From NCBI GenBank assembly GCA_035299065.1, contig DATGXI010000191.1, forward strand, positions 1-12,950: DNA of 12,950 nucleotides, in the 5' to 3' direction. A program made the position numbers and the translations under genes. Shown piece after piece: positions 1 to 8,130 of this stretch; position 1 is the stretch's first letter, and each line of letters opens with the position of its first letter. The notes below the pieces were generated by a model that had not been told where the DNA came from, made no database searches, and saw only the letters and a list, made by a program, of their open reading frames with translations. The stretch comes from DASPJQ01 sp035299065. GTDB lineage: Bacteria > Bacteroidota > Bacteroidia > Flavobacteriales_D > UBA2798.

Positions 1-1385
1 TTGTGGGGTTGAACTGAAATACCAACGGCAACATATTTTTGCGATATCATGGCAAGGCGATGGCCCAGGCCGGGAACGTCTTTGTCAACCAATAATTGCA
101 TTACGATTTCTTCTGGTAAATCGGCACCGTAAGAACAACATTCACCAATTGAGGGGCCAACAAAATTAAAATGTTTGGCGCGTCCGTCAGGATCACCATA
201 TAAGCCCTGGTGACCTTCCCGACCCTGTTCGCCCTGGTAAACGGCATGGCATTTTGCAGCTAAAAACAAAACACTGTCAGGTTGATAAGGTAATGCAGGA
301 ATTCCTTTTTTAAGGGTGTTTATAAGCGATGTGGAATATGTTCCCTTCTCTTCTGGATGTTTTTCCAGGTATTTTTTAAGAAATGTTTTTTCAAATAGTG
401 TTGGATCCAAACGACACAAATTTGTAACAAGCAAAACAACCTTTTCTTCTTTTGAAAGATACGATGCATACTTACCAGTATTGGCCATTTTGTATTCGGG
501 CTTGTTCCATTCTTCAAATTGATAGTCTTTGCTCAATAAACCGCCAAAATCCTGGTAAACATTTTTATATTGTACAGTTGACTTGTAGTCGGGTTTCCTG
601 AGCTTGTCATTTTTTGGGAAAAGCAGTGAATACGCATAATAATTGCGCGTTTCTTCGCTTTTACCTGAAAAACTGGCTAAAACCCATGCATTCCACTTAT
701 CAACTAATTCAACATTGTTTTTGGAGGCAAGAAGATCGCTGCCTTCCATAACAGTTTGCTGGATTTTTTTTAACAGGTATAAATTGCGGTTGCTGTTTTT
801 TGACTTATAAATATTTGCTGTATATTTTTGTGTTACAGCAGCTATAAAATCAAACAGTTCGGTTTTATTGGTGACTTCTTTTAAGATCAATTGATCGTTA
901 CAGAGTTTTGAAAGGTTTGCATAAATATAACTTTCGTAAATGCTGTTGGAATTATCAAAAAGCAAGTAATGCTCATCTGCCAATTGGGTGGCCAATTTAT
1001 AATTTTGTTTTTTTACTGCGCGTGAAATGGTTTGGTACGATTCCATTTGCATGCTGTTCAGGCTTACTAAAAACGTTGCAGGAATTGAGTCACCAACTTT
1101 GTATTTTGGTTTTGCTTCTTTTAAGAGACTCAGGCTTGCTTCCAGTAAATTCGGATATTTTGACGTTATTTTTTTGATTTCTTTCCCCTGGTAAATGCTC
1201 ATTGCCTTATACACGTATGGCAGCATCTCATTGGGATCTTTGGCAATGGCTTCCTCGGCAAGCTTGAATGATTTCTCAAATTTTCCGTCACGAAATTTCT
1301 CGGCAATTTCTTTGTATTTGTATTCCTCAGAATAGCCATTAAGAAAGCATAAAAGAAAAGCGGGAAGCAGATATTTTTTCATCAT
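1..1385 (-). CDS. Exported protein with C-terminal CAP (SCP/PR-1-like) domain, 3' end missing
   Basis: This frame is open from 1385 to the window edge, giving 461 codons with no stop, so the C-terminus lies outside. Two consecutive ATG codons (1385 and 1382) could start it. The N-terminus (MMKKYLLPAFLLCFLNGYS) is a signal peptide. Residues about 20-55 resemble a TPR helix pair (a FRDGKFEKSFKLAEEAI-like stretch), and the region to about 300 is mostly helical and unrecognised. From about residue 308 it matches bacterial CAP domains: a helix LSKEEKVVLL, then His380 in CHAVYQ, a GHQG motif at about 391-394, Glu415 in a GE motif, and LLVDKDVPGLGHR with His442. These His/Glu residues correspond to the CAP cavity ligands. 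The CAP family is secreted, and its bacterial roles are poorly defined. The gene starts 8 nt after the stop of the T9SS protein gene, so the two are probably co-transcribed. The CAP call is confident; the function is unknown. Confidence 0.85.
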   Translation of the reverse strand, partial: MMKKYLLPAFLLCFLNGYSEEYKYKEIAEKFRDGKFEKSFKLAEEAIAKDPNEMLPYVYKAMSIYQGKEIKKITSKYPNLLEASLSLLKEAKPKYKVGDSIPATFLVSLNSMQMESYQTISRAVKKQNYKLATQLADEHYLLFDNSNSIYESYIYANLSKLCNDQLILKEVTNKTELFDFIAAVTQKYTANIYKSKNSNRNLYLLKKIQQTVMEGSDLLASKNNVELVDKWNAWVLASFSGKSEETRNYYAYSLLFPKNDKLRKPDYKSTVQYKNVYQDFGGLLSKDYQFEEWNKPEYKMANTGKYASYLSKEEKVVLLVTNLCRLDPTLFEKTFLKKYLEKHPEEKGTYSTSLINTLKKGIPALPYQPDSVLFLAAKCHAVYQGEQGREGHQGLYGDPDGRAKHFNFVGPSIGECCSYGADLPEEIVMQLLVDKDVPGLGHRLAMISQKYVAVGISVQPH

Positions 1386-1393
1386 AAAACTAA

Positions 1394-3085
1394 TTAGAGC
1401 TTTATAAAAAGGGTACTGTAAAATTGAGATGATTCATCTACCGTAAGAAGGTAACTACCATTATTATATTGCGATACATCAATCCGTATAAAAGGCACGT
1501 CAAAAGTATAGGTATTTATGATATTTCCCAAAACGTCATAGATCCGAACTAAATGGGTGGCAATTCGCTTGTCTTTAATTTCTACAATTAACTCGTTAGA
1601 CACCGGATTCGGATATATATTTATGTAATTTTCCATTTCCGTAGAAGCAATTCCCGTTAAGCTATTCGAGTAGCGTGATGAAAAAATATCGCAATTTCCA
1701 AAAATAACAGGGCTAACTAAAGGAGCGTCTTTATCAAAATCGCAGGTATCAGTAAAATAGCCTGTCAGGTAGATATCGCTTGAAGGGCCAAGCTCAATCG
1801 TATGTATTCTGGTACCGGTACCACCAGTAACTGCTTGAGCCCACACGTAATTTCCATTGCTATTATAGCGGGCAAAATAACCTTGATGTTCCGAAGCGGT
1901 AAGTGGTAAATAGGAAGTGCCGGGATCAAAATCAGCAACTCCTCTGAAAGATCCGCATATGAAAACGTTTTCCGATTGATCCATGGTTATGTCCCATAGT
2001 TCGAAATCAAGGTCAGCAAAAAATGTATTACCCCATAAATGATTTCCGTTTTTATCGTATTTAACCAAATAATAGCACTCTCCACCAGTAGTGCAGGAGC
2101 TTGTTAGCCACACATTGCCTGGTCCCAGATCTATATCAAGATCAATTGACATTTGGCCGGAAATAATGAAATTACCATTCGGTGCAACTTCAATTTCTTT
2201 ACCCATTTCAAATCCGGTACAGTATAATTCTTTGGCCCAAACGTAATTTCCAATACTGTCATAAACGGCAATATAGGTTGAATAGTCGCTTGGTGTTAAT
2301 ATAGCCGAACCTGGCCCAGGATCAAAATCTATAGGATTTGGTAATTCACCAATCACATAACAATAGCCAAGACTGTCTGCACCAACGGAAGCGGTTTTAT
2401 CAAAGGCAGATCCATCAAGTGCATTGACGAAAATGAAAGTACCACTTGAATCATATTTTGCAACATAACCAGCACTCCAAGCTACTCCTGATACTATTGA
2501 AACACCGGGTCCAGGATCAAAGTCAATGCCATTCACATTTCCACACAAATAAAGGTTTTCATATCTGTCAATGCTGAAACCATACACGTTAAAGTTGATT
2601 GAGTCCTGGAAACCCATTAACCACTTGAAATTTCCGGCAGTATCATATTTGGCAATAAATACACCTTGTTCATCTAAATGAACTGTACCAATTCCAAAAT
2701 CAAAATCGGTAACAGTGTCGCTTGTACCGCAGAGATAAAGGATGTTTTTTTGCTCATTTATTTTTATGAAGCTGATTTGTCCTCCACAGAATCCATGAGC
2801 CCATAAATAACTACCATTGGCATCCCGTTTACCAAAAAATCCATTCATTGTGGTACAGGGAAGTAAATAATGATTCCCTGTATCGTTACTGAATTTTAGC
2901 GTGTCACCTGAAAAATAACCTGCCAGGTAGGAATTACCATTGTTATCAACGGCAATATCCCACGCTTGTTCAACTCCGGGCGTTCCTGATGACTCAACCC
3001 ATTGCAGGGCTTGGCTTTTTGCACCTGGCGCCAGTAATAAAATGACTGCAGGTAAAAAGAGGTAAAAAAAACAGATATTTCTCAC
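1394..3085 (-). CDS. T9SS-secreted protein with seven SBBP-like propeller repeats
   Basis: The 563-residue product has a signal peptide at about residues 1-25 (ending PGAKSQA). Seven repeats of roughly 60-65 residues follow. Each has the pattern of a YLxGxF-like strand, a DFDPG or related motif, a strand ending in AKYD or ARYN, and GNYVWA or similar, which is characteristic of SBBP beta-propeller repeats. Residues 489-563 form a typical type A T9SS sorting domain: IYPNPVSNEL, an LVRIYDVLGN strand, a DVSQYNNGSYLLTV segment, and a short terminal strand ending in IKL. The expected fate is passage through the T9SS with removal of the C-terminal domain and release or anchoring at the cell surface. 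The start codon is GTG; an in-frame TAA two codons upstream (3089-3091) excludes a longer form, and the signal peptide begins right there. The gene lies 73 nt downstream of the caspase gene and 8 nt before the CAP gene. The ligand is unknown. Confidence 0.92.
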   Translation of the reverse strand: MRNICFFYLFLPAVILLLAPGAKSQALQWVESSGTPGVEQAWDIAVDNNGNSYLAGYFSGDTLKFSNDTGNHYLLPCTTMNGFFGKRDANGSYLWAHGFCGGQISFIKINEQKNILYLCGTSDTVTDFDFGIGTVHLDEQGVFIAKYDTAGNFKWLMGFQDSINFNVYGFSIDRYENLYLCGNVNGIDFDPGPGVSIVSGVAWSAGYVAKYDSSGTFIFVNALDGSAFDKTASVGADSLGYCYVIGELPNPIDFDPGPGSAILTPSDYSTYIAVYDSIGNYVWAKELYCTGFEMGKEIEVAPNGNFIISGQMSIDLDIDLGPGNVWLTSSCTTGGECYYLVKYDKNGNHLWGNTFFADLDFELWDITMDQSENVFICGSFRGVADFDPGTSYLPLTASEHQGYFARYNSNGNYVWAQAVTGGTGTRIHTIELGPSSDIYLTGYFTDTCDFDKDAPLVSPVIFGNCDIFSSRYSNSLTGIASTEMENYINIYPNPVSNELIVEIKDKRIATHLVRIYDVLGNIINTYTFDVPFIRIDVSQYNNGSYLLTVDESSQFYSTLFIKL

Positions 3086-3090
3086 GCGTT

Positions 3091-3140
3091 AAATATAAGG
3101 TAAAAAAACGGAAAATAAGTACGTGGTATACCTTATATTT
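3091..3140. repeat. 12-bp perfect inverted repeat between caspase and T9SS protein genes
   Basis: AAATATAAGGTA (3091-3102) and TACCTTATATTT (3129-3140) are exact reverse complements separated by 26 nt. They lie in the 73-nt gap between the caspase stop and the GTG of the T9SS protein gene. As minus-strand RNA they could form a long-loop hairpin ending a few bases before the GTG. There is no T-tract after the distal arm, so a classical terminator is unlikely; a regulator site or an RNA element around the start codon are the alternatives. Confidence 0.55.
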
Positions 3141-3158
3141 CAAAGGCACTAAGTCATT

Positions 3159-6100
3159 TTACCATATCCTGTAATCCAAACTAATATTTTGAATGCGTGT
3201 TGTTGGTACCTGCCGGCCGCCACTCAATTGGCTCACACGGTCGGTTACATATAGCTGAAGTTCTGAAAGCATAATGGAACCATCCTGGTTTAAATCGGCA
3301 CCGTTATTACGCAAACCAAACAATAAGCAATAAGTAAACAAACCATTTTTCCATTGATCACTTTCCATGGCAAATTCAGCGCCACCGGCACTTGAAATAA
3401 CTGTTGTTCCTGTTCCCCTGCGCAGGTCAGTAAATAGTTCTTTCATCATTTTTGACGGACTTACACCATCAACGGTTTTTAAAGCAGGACCAACGTTACG
3501 AAAAACCACGCTTTCTTCAGTTTTAACTTCGTTGTTACTGGCTGTTGTCACGTCTTCTTTGTCCACTTCACCGCTATGGCAGGTATCCATAATCAGCATC
3601 TTTTTAAGAGGAGCAATTCCGTCCAGTATGCCTTCAAGACTGGCATAAGCCAATCCTTTTAAGGCTGGTTTATTAAAATCAATGTCATGCGTTCCATAGT
3701 AATAATCGTAACTTGGATCAAGTATACCATGACCCGCAACAAAAACAATTACCACATCGTCAATTGTAGCATCGGCAAAAAAGGCTTTAACGCTTTCTAT
3801 ATTCATTTTTGTTGCTTCGGCATTGGTAATTGATTTGGTTTTAATTGACCCATACACATCTTTATTGGTGCTGGTAAAAATCCCTATTAAATCCGTTGCA
3901 TCTTTTGCGGCATAATTCAAATTATAACGCTTGTCTTTGTACATTGAGGTGCCAATGGACAAAATATAAAGATTTGGTTTGACTTTTTTGGTGCATTCAA
4001 TTTCAATGGTTTGTTTAAGGCTTTCGGACCCCTTTGCATTTTCAGCCGCTACCTGAATTTTATTTAATCCCGCAGCAAGTTTTACTTCAAGTGTTTTGTC
4101 AAGGTGTTTACCACTTGCCGCAATTCCTTTTTTACCATAAACAGGTACGTCATTTATCCAAACCGAAATTTTTGAAAGATCATAAAGCTGATCATCGGCA
4201 GTTAAATTTAAAGCAATGGTGCTATTGTCTGTATTTAACGGAATATCGCCAAGGTTATTAATTGCCAAAGTTGGAACATGCATGCTGTTGTCAAGGTCTG
4301 ATTCCTTCATACCCAGTTTTGCAAGGCGTTTATTGTAAGCATTTTTATATAAAGTTATCAATGACGCGTCTTCTGAGTTCATAGCCTGCAAAACAATATC
4401 AGGGCGATTGAATTTTGCATCAAACTGTTCAAATGGGTAGGCATCTTTACCAACGCGAAACGTTACAAGGTCCTGTCCTTCTTTGGTAATTTTATAATAA
4501 TTTTCAGGTGTTTTAAAAATAGCATTATCCTCTTCCTCAACCATTATAAAACGCTGTTTACCCGTGGCAGGATCATAAATCCTTAATTCACCATTGCGCA
4601 AACTTACACCTGCATAGCCGTACTTATTTACCTGTACATCGGTAATTAGTTTTGCGTTAATTGGGTCGCTGGCAAGTGTTTTGTTTCCCTGAACTTCAAG
4701 AAAACTCACATGATGATCATCAATAGAAACCACATAGTCCAACGGAATATGTGTCATAACCGGGAATCCTTTCACTTTTGCTTTTTCAATGCTTAACACA
4801 TCGCCAATAGCCACTTCTTTTCCATTTCCAGCACCATTGTAAACGCTGAAATCATAGGTAAACACACCGCCTGCTGTATTGATGAAGAATTTATTTCCGT
4901 CTTTGCTGAAACCAACAAATGGTTTTGTGGTCATGGCTACTTTCATGCGGAAATCGGTCAGTTTATACCAGCCTGATGTTTCCCAAACACAAATGCGTCC
5001 TGTATTAAATACAACAACCAATTTTGACCCATCGGCTGTCAACGCCATGGCGTTTGCTGTTTGAAATGCCCCTCCTGCACGCAAATCCTCGTCTTCGGCA
5101 ACTTCCAATGTTGTGGCATTGCGATCGCCCTCAATGGGAATAACTGAAACGGGCTTAGAACCATTGCCGCCCACAACAATAAAATGTTCATTCGGATCAA
5201 TCAATAAATCGTAAAATTCTTTCTGGCCTGTTTTTATATAATCAATGTGCTCAGGCATTCCGTCCTCCTTGAATTTGTACAACCTTATTTCATCGCCTTT
5301 GAGCGCAGTAACCATGTATTTGCTGTTTTGGCTTACAATGATTTTATTTTCCTGGAATCCAAGACGCGAAAAAGCCGCTTTGCCCAATGCTTTTGTTTCC
5401 TGAACAGCTTTGTTTTTAGTGTCTTCCACTTTGTCTTTGGCCTTGTCTTTTACGCCTGACAAGTCACCATTTTTTAAATCTTTTAACCGGTCAAGTTTTG
5501 TTCCCTTGACTTTTTCTTTTGTGTTGTCTTTGGCTTCGGCCACATTATCATTCACACGATCTTTCATTTCAAGTTTGCGTTCATGTAAAGTGGTTTTAAT
5601 AACGCGTTCTGAATTGTTCAGGTTCCAGATATTTAATTCCTGTTCACGCAAAATATACAATTGGTTTTGCCCTGGGCTAAATGTAAATCCATCAATTGGT
5701 TTTACATCTCCCTTCATGGTTTTAATCACTTTTTGATGTTTTACATCCCACACCTGTATTATGTTGTTGTGTGCGTACTTGCGGCCCATTAATAATTTTT
5801 TGTAACCTGAACTGGCCAGGGCCGAACCATCTTTGCTAAAACTTATGGAACGAATTGCTTCCGGGTTTTCAGTGTTTTTCAATGTATACAGGCGTTGGCC
5901 ACTTTCGTAGTTCCAAACCTGTATTTGTTTGTCCTTATCGGTAAAAGCAACCAGACTTTGTTTGCTGTTAATGTCAACCAACAAGGGAGTAATTCCGGTT
6001 GCGGTTGTTTTTCCTGCACTATAATCCTGTATGTTGAATGTGTTAATGGTTCCGTTGTCCAGTACAGTTACAATTAACCCGGCAGCTTCTTCATAGGAAA

Positions 6101-6701
6101 TAAATTTCGGATTTGCTTCAACTTTTATTTTCTTAATTTCTTTTTTTGTTCCAAGGTCCATTACAACAATTTCTTTTGAACCGGCATAAAAAAGTTTATC
6201 GTTGCTCACGCAAAAATCGGTAAGCCCCCTGGTTTTGGCAAACAAGGTTTGCTGGGCGGGTGATGTTGGGTTAACTTCCCATATTTCGTTTTTTGCTGTA
6301 AAAATATATAACCAGTTTCCATTGGTGCCAAAACGTGCTTTTTCAACATCGCCTTTTACAACAATACTGTCTTTTAAATCCCAGGTATTAAGGTCCCAGA
6401 TATAATTTTTGTTTTTTGTGTCACATGAAAAAAGAAAATCGCCTGAGGGGTGAAAAGCAACCTGGTTAATGGTGTGTTCATGGCCGCTTAATGTTCCAAT
6501 AAGTTTTGACGATTGAACATCCCAAATTTTGATGTTAAAGTCTTTTTCATTGGCCGAAGCAATGTACCGGCCATTATTGCTGTAAACAATTTTTGTAATG
6601 ATGCCCATGTTTTTTTCCTGGGTTACCAAAACAGGTTTGGGTTGGGCCAATACTGTAAAGGGGAATAAAATTCCGAGTGCAACTGCAAATGTTAATTTCA
6701 T
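3159..6701 (-). CDS. Exported tandem-WD40 protein with C-terminal caspase-like (C14) protease domain
   Basis: The product is 1180 residues from the ATG at 6701. A GTG 39 nt upstream is also open, but the ATG gives a clean signal peptide (MKLTFAVALGILFPFTVLAQ) and has AAGGAA 7 nt before it. In order, the protein shows a WD40-type propeller at about 20-375 (blade ends such as IKIWDV, IQVWDV, LNIWNL), a highly charged helical insert at about 377-448, a second propeller-like region at about 450-740, a linker with YPFEQFD and NRPDIVL, an Ig-like beta region at about 800-900, and a caspase-like domain from about 905. The catalytic dyad is visible as His991 (VAGHG) and Cys1041 (DTCHSG), the latter of metacaspase/orthocaspase style. 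Near the C-terminus, residues 1136-1147 match an EF-hand loop. No T9SS sorting domain is present, so a periplasmic or outer-membrane-associated location is inferred. The family is known for arginine/lysine specificity, but the substrate here is unknown. Confidence 0.92.
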   Translation of the reverse strand: MKLTFAVALGILFPFTVLAQPKPVLVTQEKNMGIITKIVYSNNGRYIASANEKDFNIKIWDVQSSKLIGTLSGHEHTINQVAFHPSGDFLFSCDTKNKNYIWDLNTWDLKDSIVVKGDVEKARFGTNGNWLYIFTAKNEIWEVNPTSPAQQTLFAKTRGLTDFCVSNDKLFYAGSKEIVVMDLGTKKEIKKIKVEANPKFISYEEAAGLIVTVLDNGTINTFNIQDYSAGKTTATGITPLLVDINSKQSLVAFTDKDKQIQVWNYESGQRLYTLKNTENPEAIRSISFSKDGSALASSGYKKLLMGRKYAHNNIIQVWDVKHQKVIKTMKGDVKPIDGFTFSPGQNQLYILREQELNIWNLNNSERVIKTTLHERKLEMKDRVNDNVAEAKDNTKEKVKGTKLDRLKDLKNGDLSGVKDKAKDKVEDTKNKAVQETKALGKAAFSRLGFQENKIIVSQNSKYMVTALKGDEIRLYKFKEDGMPEHIDYIKTGQKEFYDLLIDPNEHFIVVGGNGSKPVSVIPIEGDRNATTLEVAEDEDLRAGGAFQTANAMALTADGSKLVVVFNTGRICVWETSGWYKLTDFRMKVAMTTKPFVGFSKDGNKFFINTAGGVFTYDFSVYNGAGNGKEVAIGDVLSIEKAKVKGFPVMTHIPLDYVVSIDDHHVSFLEVQGNKTLASDPINAKLITDVQVNKYGYAGVSLRNGELRIYDPATGKQRFIMVEEEDNAIFKTPENYYKITKEGQDLVTFRVGKDAYPFEQFDAKFNRPDIVLQAMNSEDASLITLYKNAYNKRLAKLGMKESDLDNSMHVPTLAINNLGDIPLNTDNSTIALNLTADDQLYDLSKISVWINDVPVYGKKGIAASGKHLDKTLEVKLAAGLNKIQVAAENAKGSESLKQTIEIECTKKVKPNLYILSIGTSMYKDKRYNLNYAAKDATDLIGIFTSTNKDVYGSIKTKSITNAEATKMNIESVKAFFADATIDDVVIVFVAGHGILDPSYDYYYGTHDIDFNKPALKGLAYASLEGILDGIAPLKKMLIMDTCHSGEVDKEDVTTASNNEVKTEESVVFRNVGPALKTVDGVSPSKMMKELFTDLRRGTGTTVISSAGGAEFAMESDQWKNGLFTYCLLFGLRNNGADLNQDGSIMLSELQLYVTDRVSQLSGGRQVPTTRIQNISLDYRIW

Positions 6702-6708
6702 ATTGAGA

Positions 6709-6714
6709 TTCCTT
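6709..6714 (-). promoter_or_regulatory. Shine-Dalgarno-like site deciding the start of the caspase gene
   Basis: AAGGAA reads on the minus strand with a 7-nt spacer before the ATG at 6701. Purine-rich sites are not obligatory in Bacteroidota, but together with the signal peptide that begins at this ATG it argues against the GTG at 6740. Confidence 0.55.
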
Positions 6715-6774
6715 ATTATTAATTCATGACACCTGTACACATAACGTGCTACCAGGTTGAGTAGGGGAGTGCGT

Positions 6775-7983
6775 TTATTTTACTGTAGCGGCAGCTTTGA
6801 TAACGCCAAGTTCCTTGCCCACTTTTTCAAATGCAGCAATGGCTTTATCCAGGTGCTCTTTTTCATGTGCAGCGCTTAGTTGTACACGTATGCGAGCCTG
6901 CCCTTTTGGAACAACCGGGTAAAAGAATCCAATTACGTAAATTCCTTCTTTCAGTAATTTATCAGCAAATTCCTGGCTTAGTTTCGCATCGTAAAGCATA
7001 ACCGGTACAATGGCCGAGTCGCCATTCTTAAACTCAAGGCCAATTTTGCGAAGACCTTCTTTAAAATAATTTACGTTCCATTCAAGTTTGTCACGCAATT
7101 CGGTTGTTTTGCTAAGCATGTCAAAAACAGCAATAGATGCACCAACAATGTGCGGAGCAAGTGAATTGCTGAATAAATACGGACGTGAACGCTGGCGCAA
7201 CATTTCAATTATTTCTTTTTTACCAGTTGTAAATCCGCCCATGGCACCACCAAGGGCTTTACCCAATGTGCCGGTAACAATATCCACACGGCCCATCACA
7301 CCTTTTGCCTCAAGGGTACCGCGGCCGGTTTTGCCAATAAATCCGCTTGCGTGGCTTTCGTCAACCATAACAAGTGCATTGTATTTATCAGCCAAATCAC
7401 AAATTTTATCAAGCGGTGCAACAAAACCATCCATGCTGAATACACCGTCCGTTACAATAATCCTGAAACGTTGTGCCTGGGCTTTTTTCAATTGCTCTTC
7501 CAGGTCGGCCATGTCGCAATTTTTATAACGGTAACGTTGTGCTTTACACAGGCGAACCCCGTCAATGATTGAGGCATGGTTTAATTCATCAGAAATAATG
7601 GCATCTTCTTCACCAAACAATGGTTCAAACACACCACCGTTTGCATCAAAGCAAGCTGCGTATAGAATGGTGTCTTCCATTCCTAAAAAGTCGGCAATTT
7701 TTTGTTCAAGTGTTTTATGAATATCCTGAGTACCGCAAATGAAACGCACCGATGACATGCCGTAACCGTGTTCGTCCAATGTTTTATGGGCTGCTTCAAT
7801 TAATTTTGGGTGCGATGATAAGCCCAGGTAATTGTTCGCGCAAAAAATAATTACATCTTTTCCTTCGCTGGTTTTTACAACCGCGCCTTGCTCGGTGGTA
7901 ATTATGCGTTCACGCTTGAATAAACCGTTCTCGGTAATTGAATCAAGTTCCTTTTGAATGTGTTTCTGAAATTCTCCGTACAT
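6775..7983 (-). CDS. kbl: Glycine C-acetyltransferase (2-amino-3-ketobutyrate CoA ligase)
   Basis: This PLP enzyme interconverts 2-amino-3-oxobutanoate plus CoA with glycine plus acetyl-CoA, the second step of the threonine dehydrogenase route, in the cytoplasm. At 402 residues it is close to the E. coli enzyme (398) and aligns by eye from the first residues (MYGEFQKH, GLFKRERIITT). Diagnostic stretches are FCANNYLGLSSHP, SSVRFICGTQDIHKTLEQ, DELNHASIIDGVRLCKAQRY and VDESHASGF (Asp208 and His211 around the cofactor). TGTLGKALGG contains the Schiff-base lysine, Lys242. The closely related alpha-oxoamine synthases (BioF, HemA, SPT) are less likely given the near-identical Kbl signatures. The usual partner gene tdh is not in the window. 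A 147-bp gap upstream may hold its own promoter. Downstream, the caspase gene follows after 73 nt with no obvious terminator between them. Confidence 0.96.
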   Translation of the reverse strand: MYGEFQKHIQKELDSITENGLFKRERIITTEQGAVVKTSEGKDVIIFCANNYLGLSSHPKLIEAAHKTLDEHGYGMSSVRFICGTQDIHKTLEQKIADFLGMEDTILYAACFDANGGVFEPLFGEEDAIISDELNHASIIDGVRLCKAQRYRYKNCDMADLEEQLKKAQAQRFRIIVTDGVFSMDGFVAPLDKICDLADKYNALVMVDESHASGFIGKTGRGTLEAKGVMGRVDIVTGTLGKALGGAMGGFTTGKKEIIEMLRQRSRPYLFSNSLAPHIVGASIAVFDMLSKTTELRDKLEWNVNYFKEGLRKIGLEFKNGDSAIVPVMLYDAKLSQEFADKLLKEGIYVIGFFYPVVPKGQARIRVQLSAAHEKEHLDKAIAAFEKVGKELGVIKAAATVK

Positions 7984-8130
7984 AAAAATTTAAATTTAGA
8001 TTCATTGGTTACATGAATCAATTCAAAATTAAACTAAATTTTTAATCCGGAGAACAATTGGGAATAAGTAATTATTGGTGTAAAAACCTCGCTTTCAGTC
8101 AATAAAACCACATTAACGATTTAATCAATT
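7984..8130. other. Intergenic region between the small exported protein gene and kbl
   Basis: This 147-bp AT-rich gap lies between two minus-strand genes. Apart from the possible kbl promoter at 8024-8057, I see nothing in it: no convincing hairpin with a T-tract for the upstream gene, no RNA gene, and no open frame with coding character. Confidence 0.6.
8024..8057 (-). promoter_or_regulatory. Possible Bacteroidota promoter for kbl
   Basis: On the minus strand, TAATTTTG (8031-8024) fits the TAnnTTTG -7 consensus and lies 40 nt before the kbl ATG. A TTG at 8057-8055 could be the -33 element, but the 23-nt spacer is at the upper limit of the accepted range. The surrounding DNA is very AT-rich, so a chance match is possible. 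Confidence 0.35.

Noticed and set aside
316..1177. Short plus-strand frames in the first 1.2 kb
   Set aside because: They lie opposite the CAP-domain gene, which is open for 461 codons with family motifs, and they show no coding character.
6702..6740. Longer caspase protein starting at GTG 6740 (13 extra residues)
   Set aside because: The extra residues are polar and charged ahead of a perfect signal peptide. The ATG at 6701 has a Shine-Dalgarno-like site and suits an exported protein.
7088..7572. Long open frames on the plus strand opposite kbl
   Set aside because: They are antisense shadows of a clearly recognised, conserved gene and show no domain character of their own.
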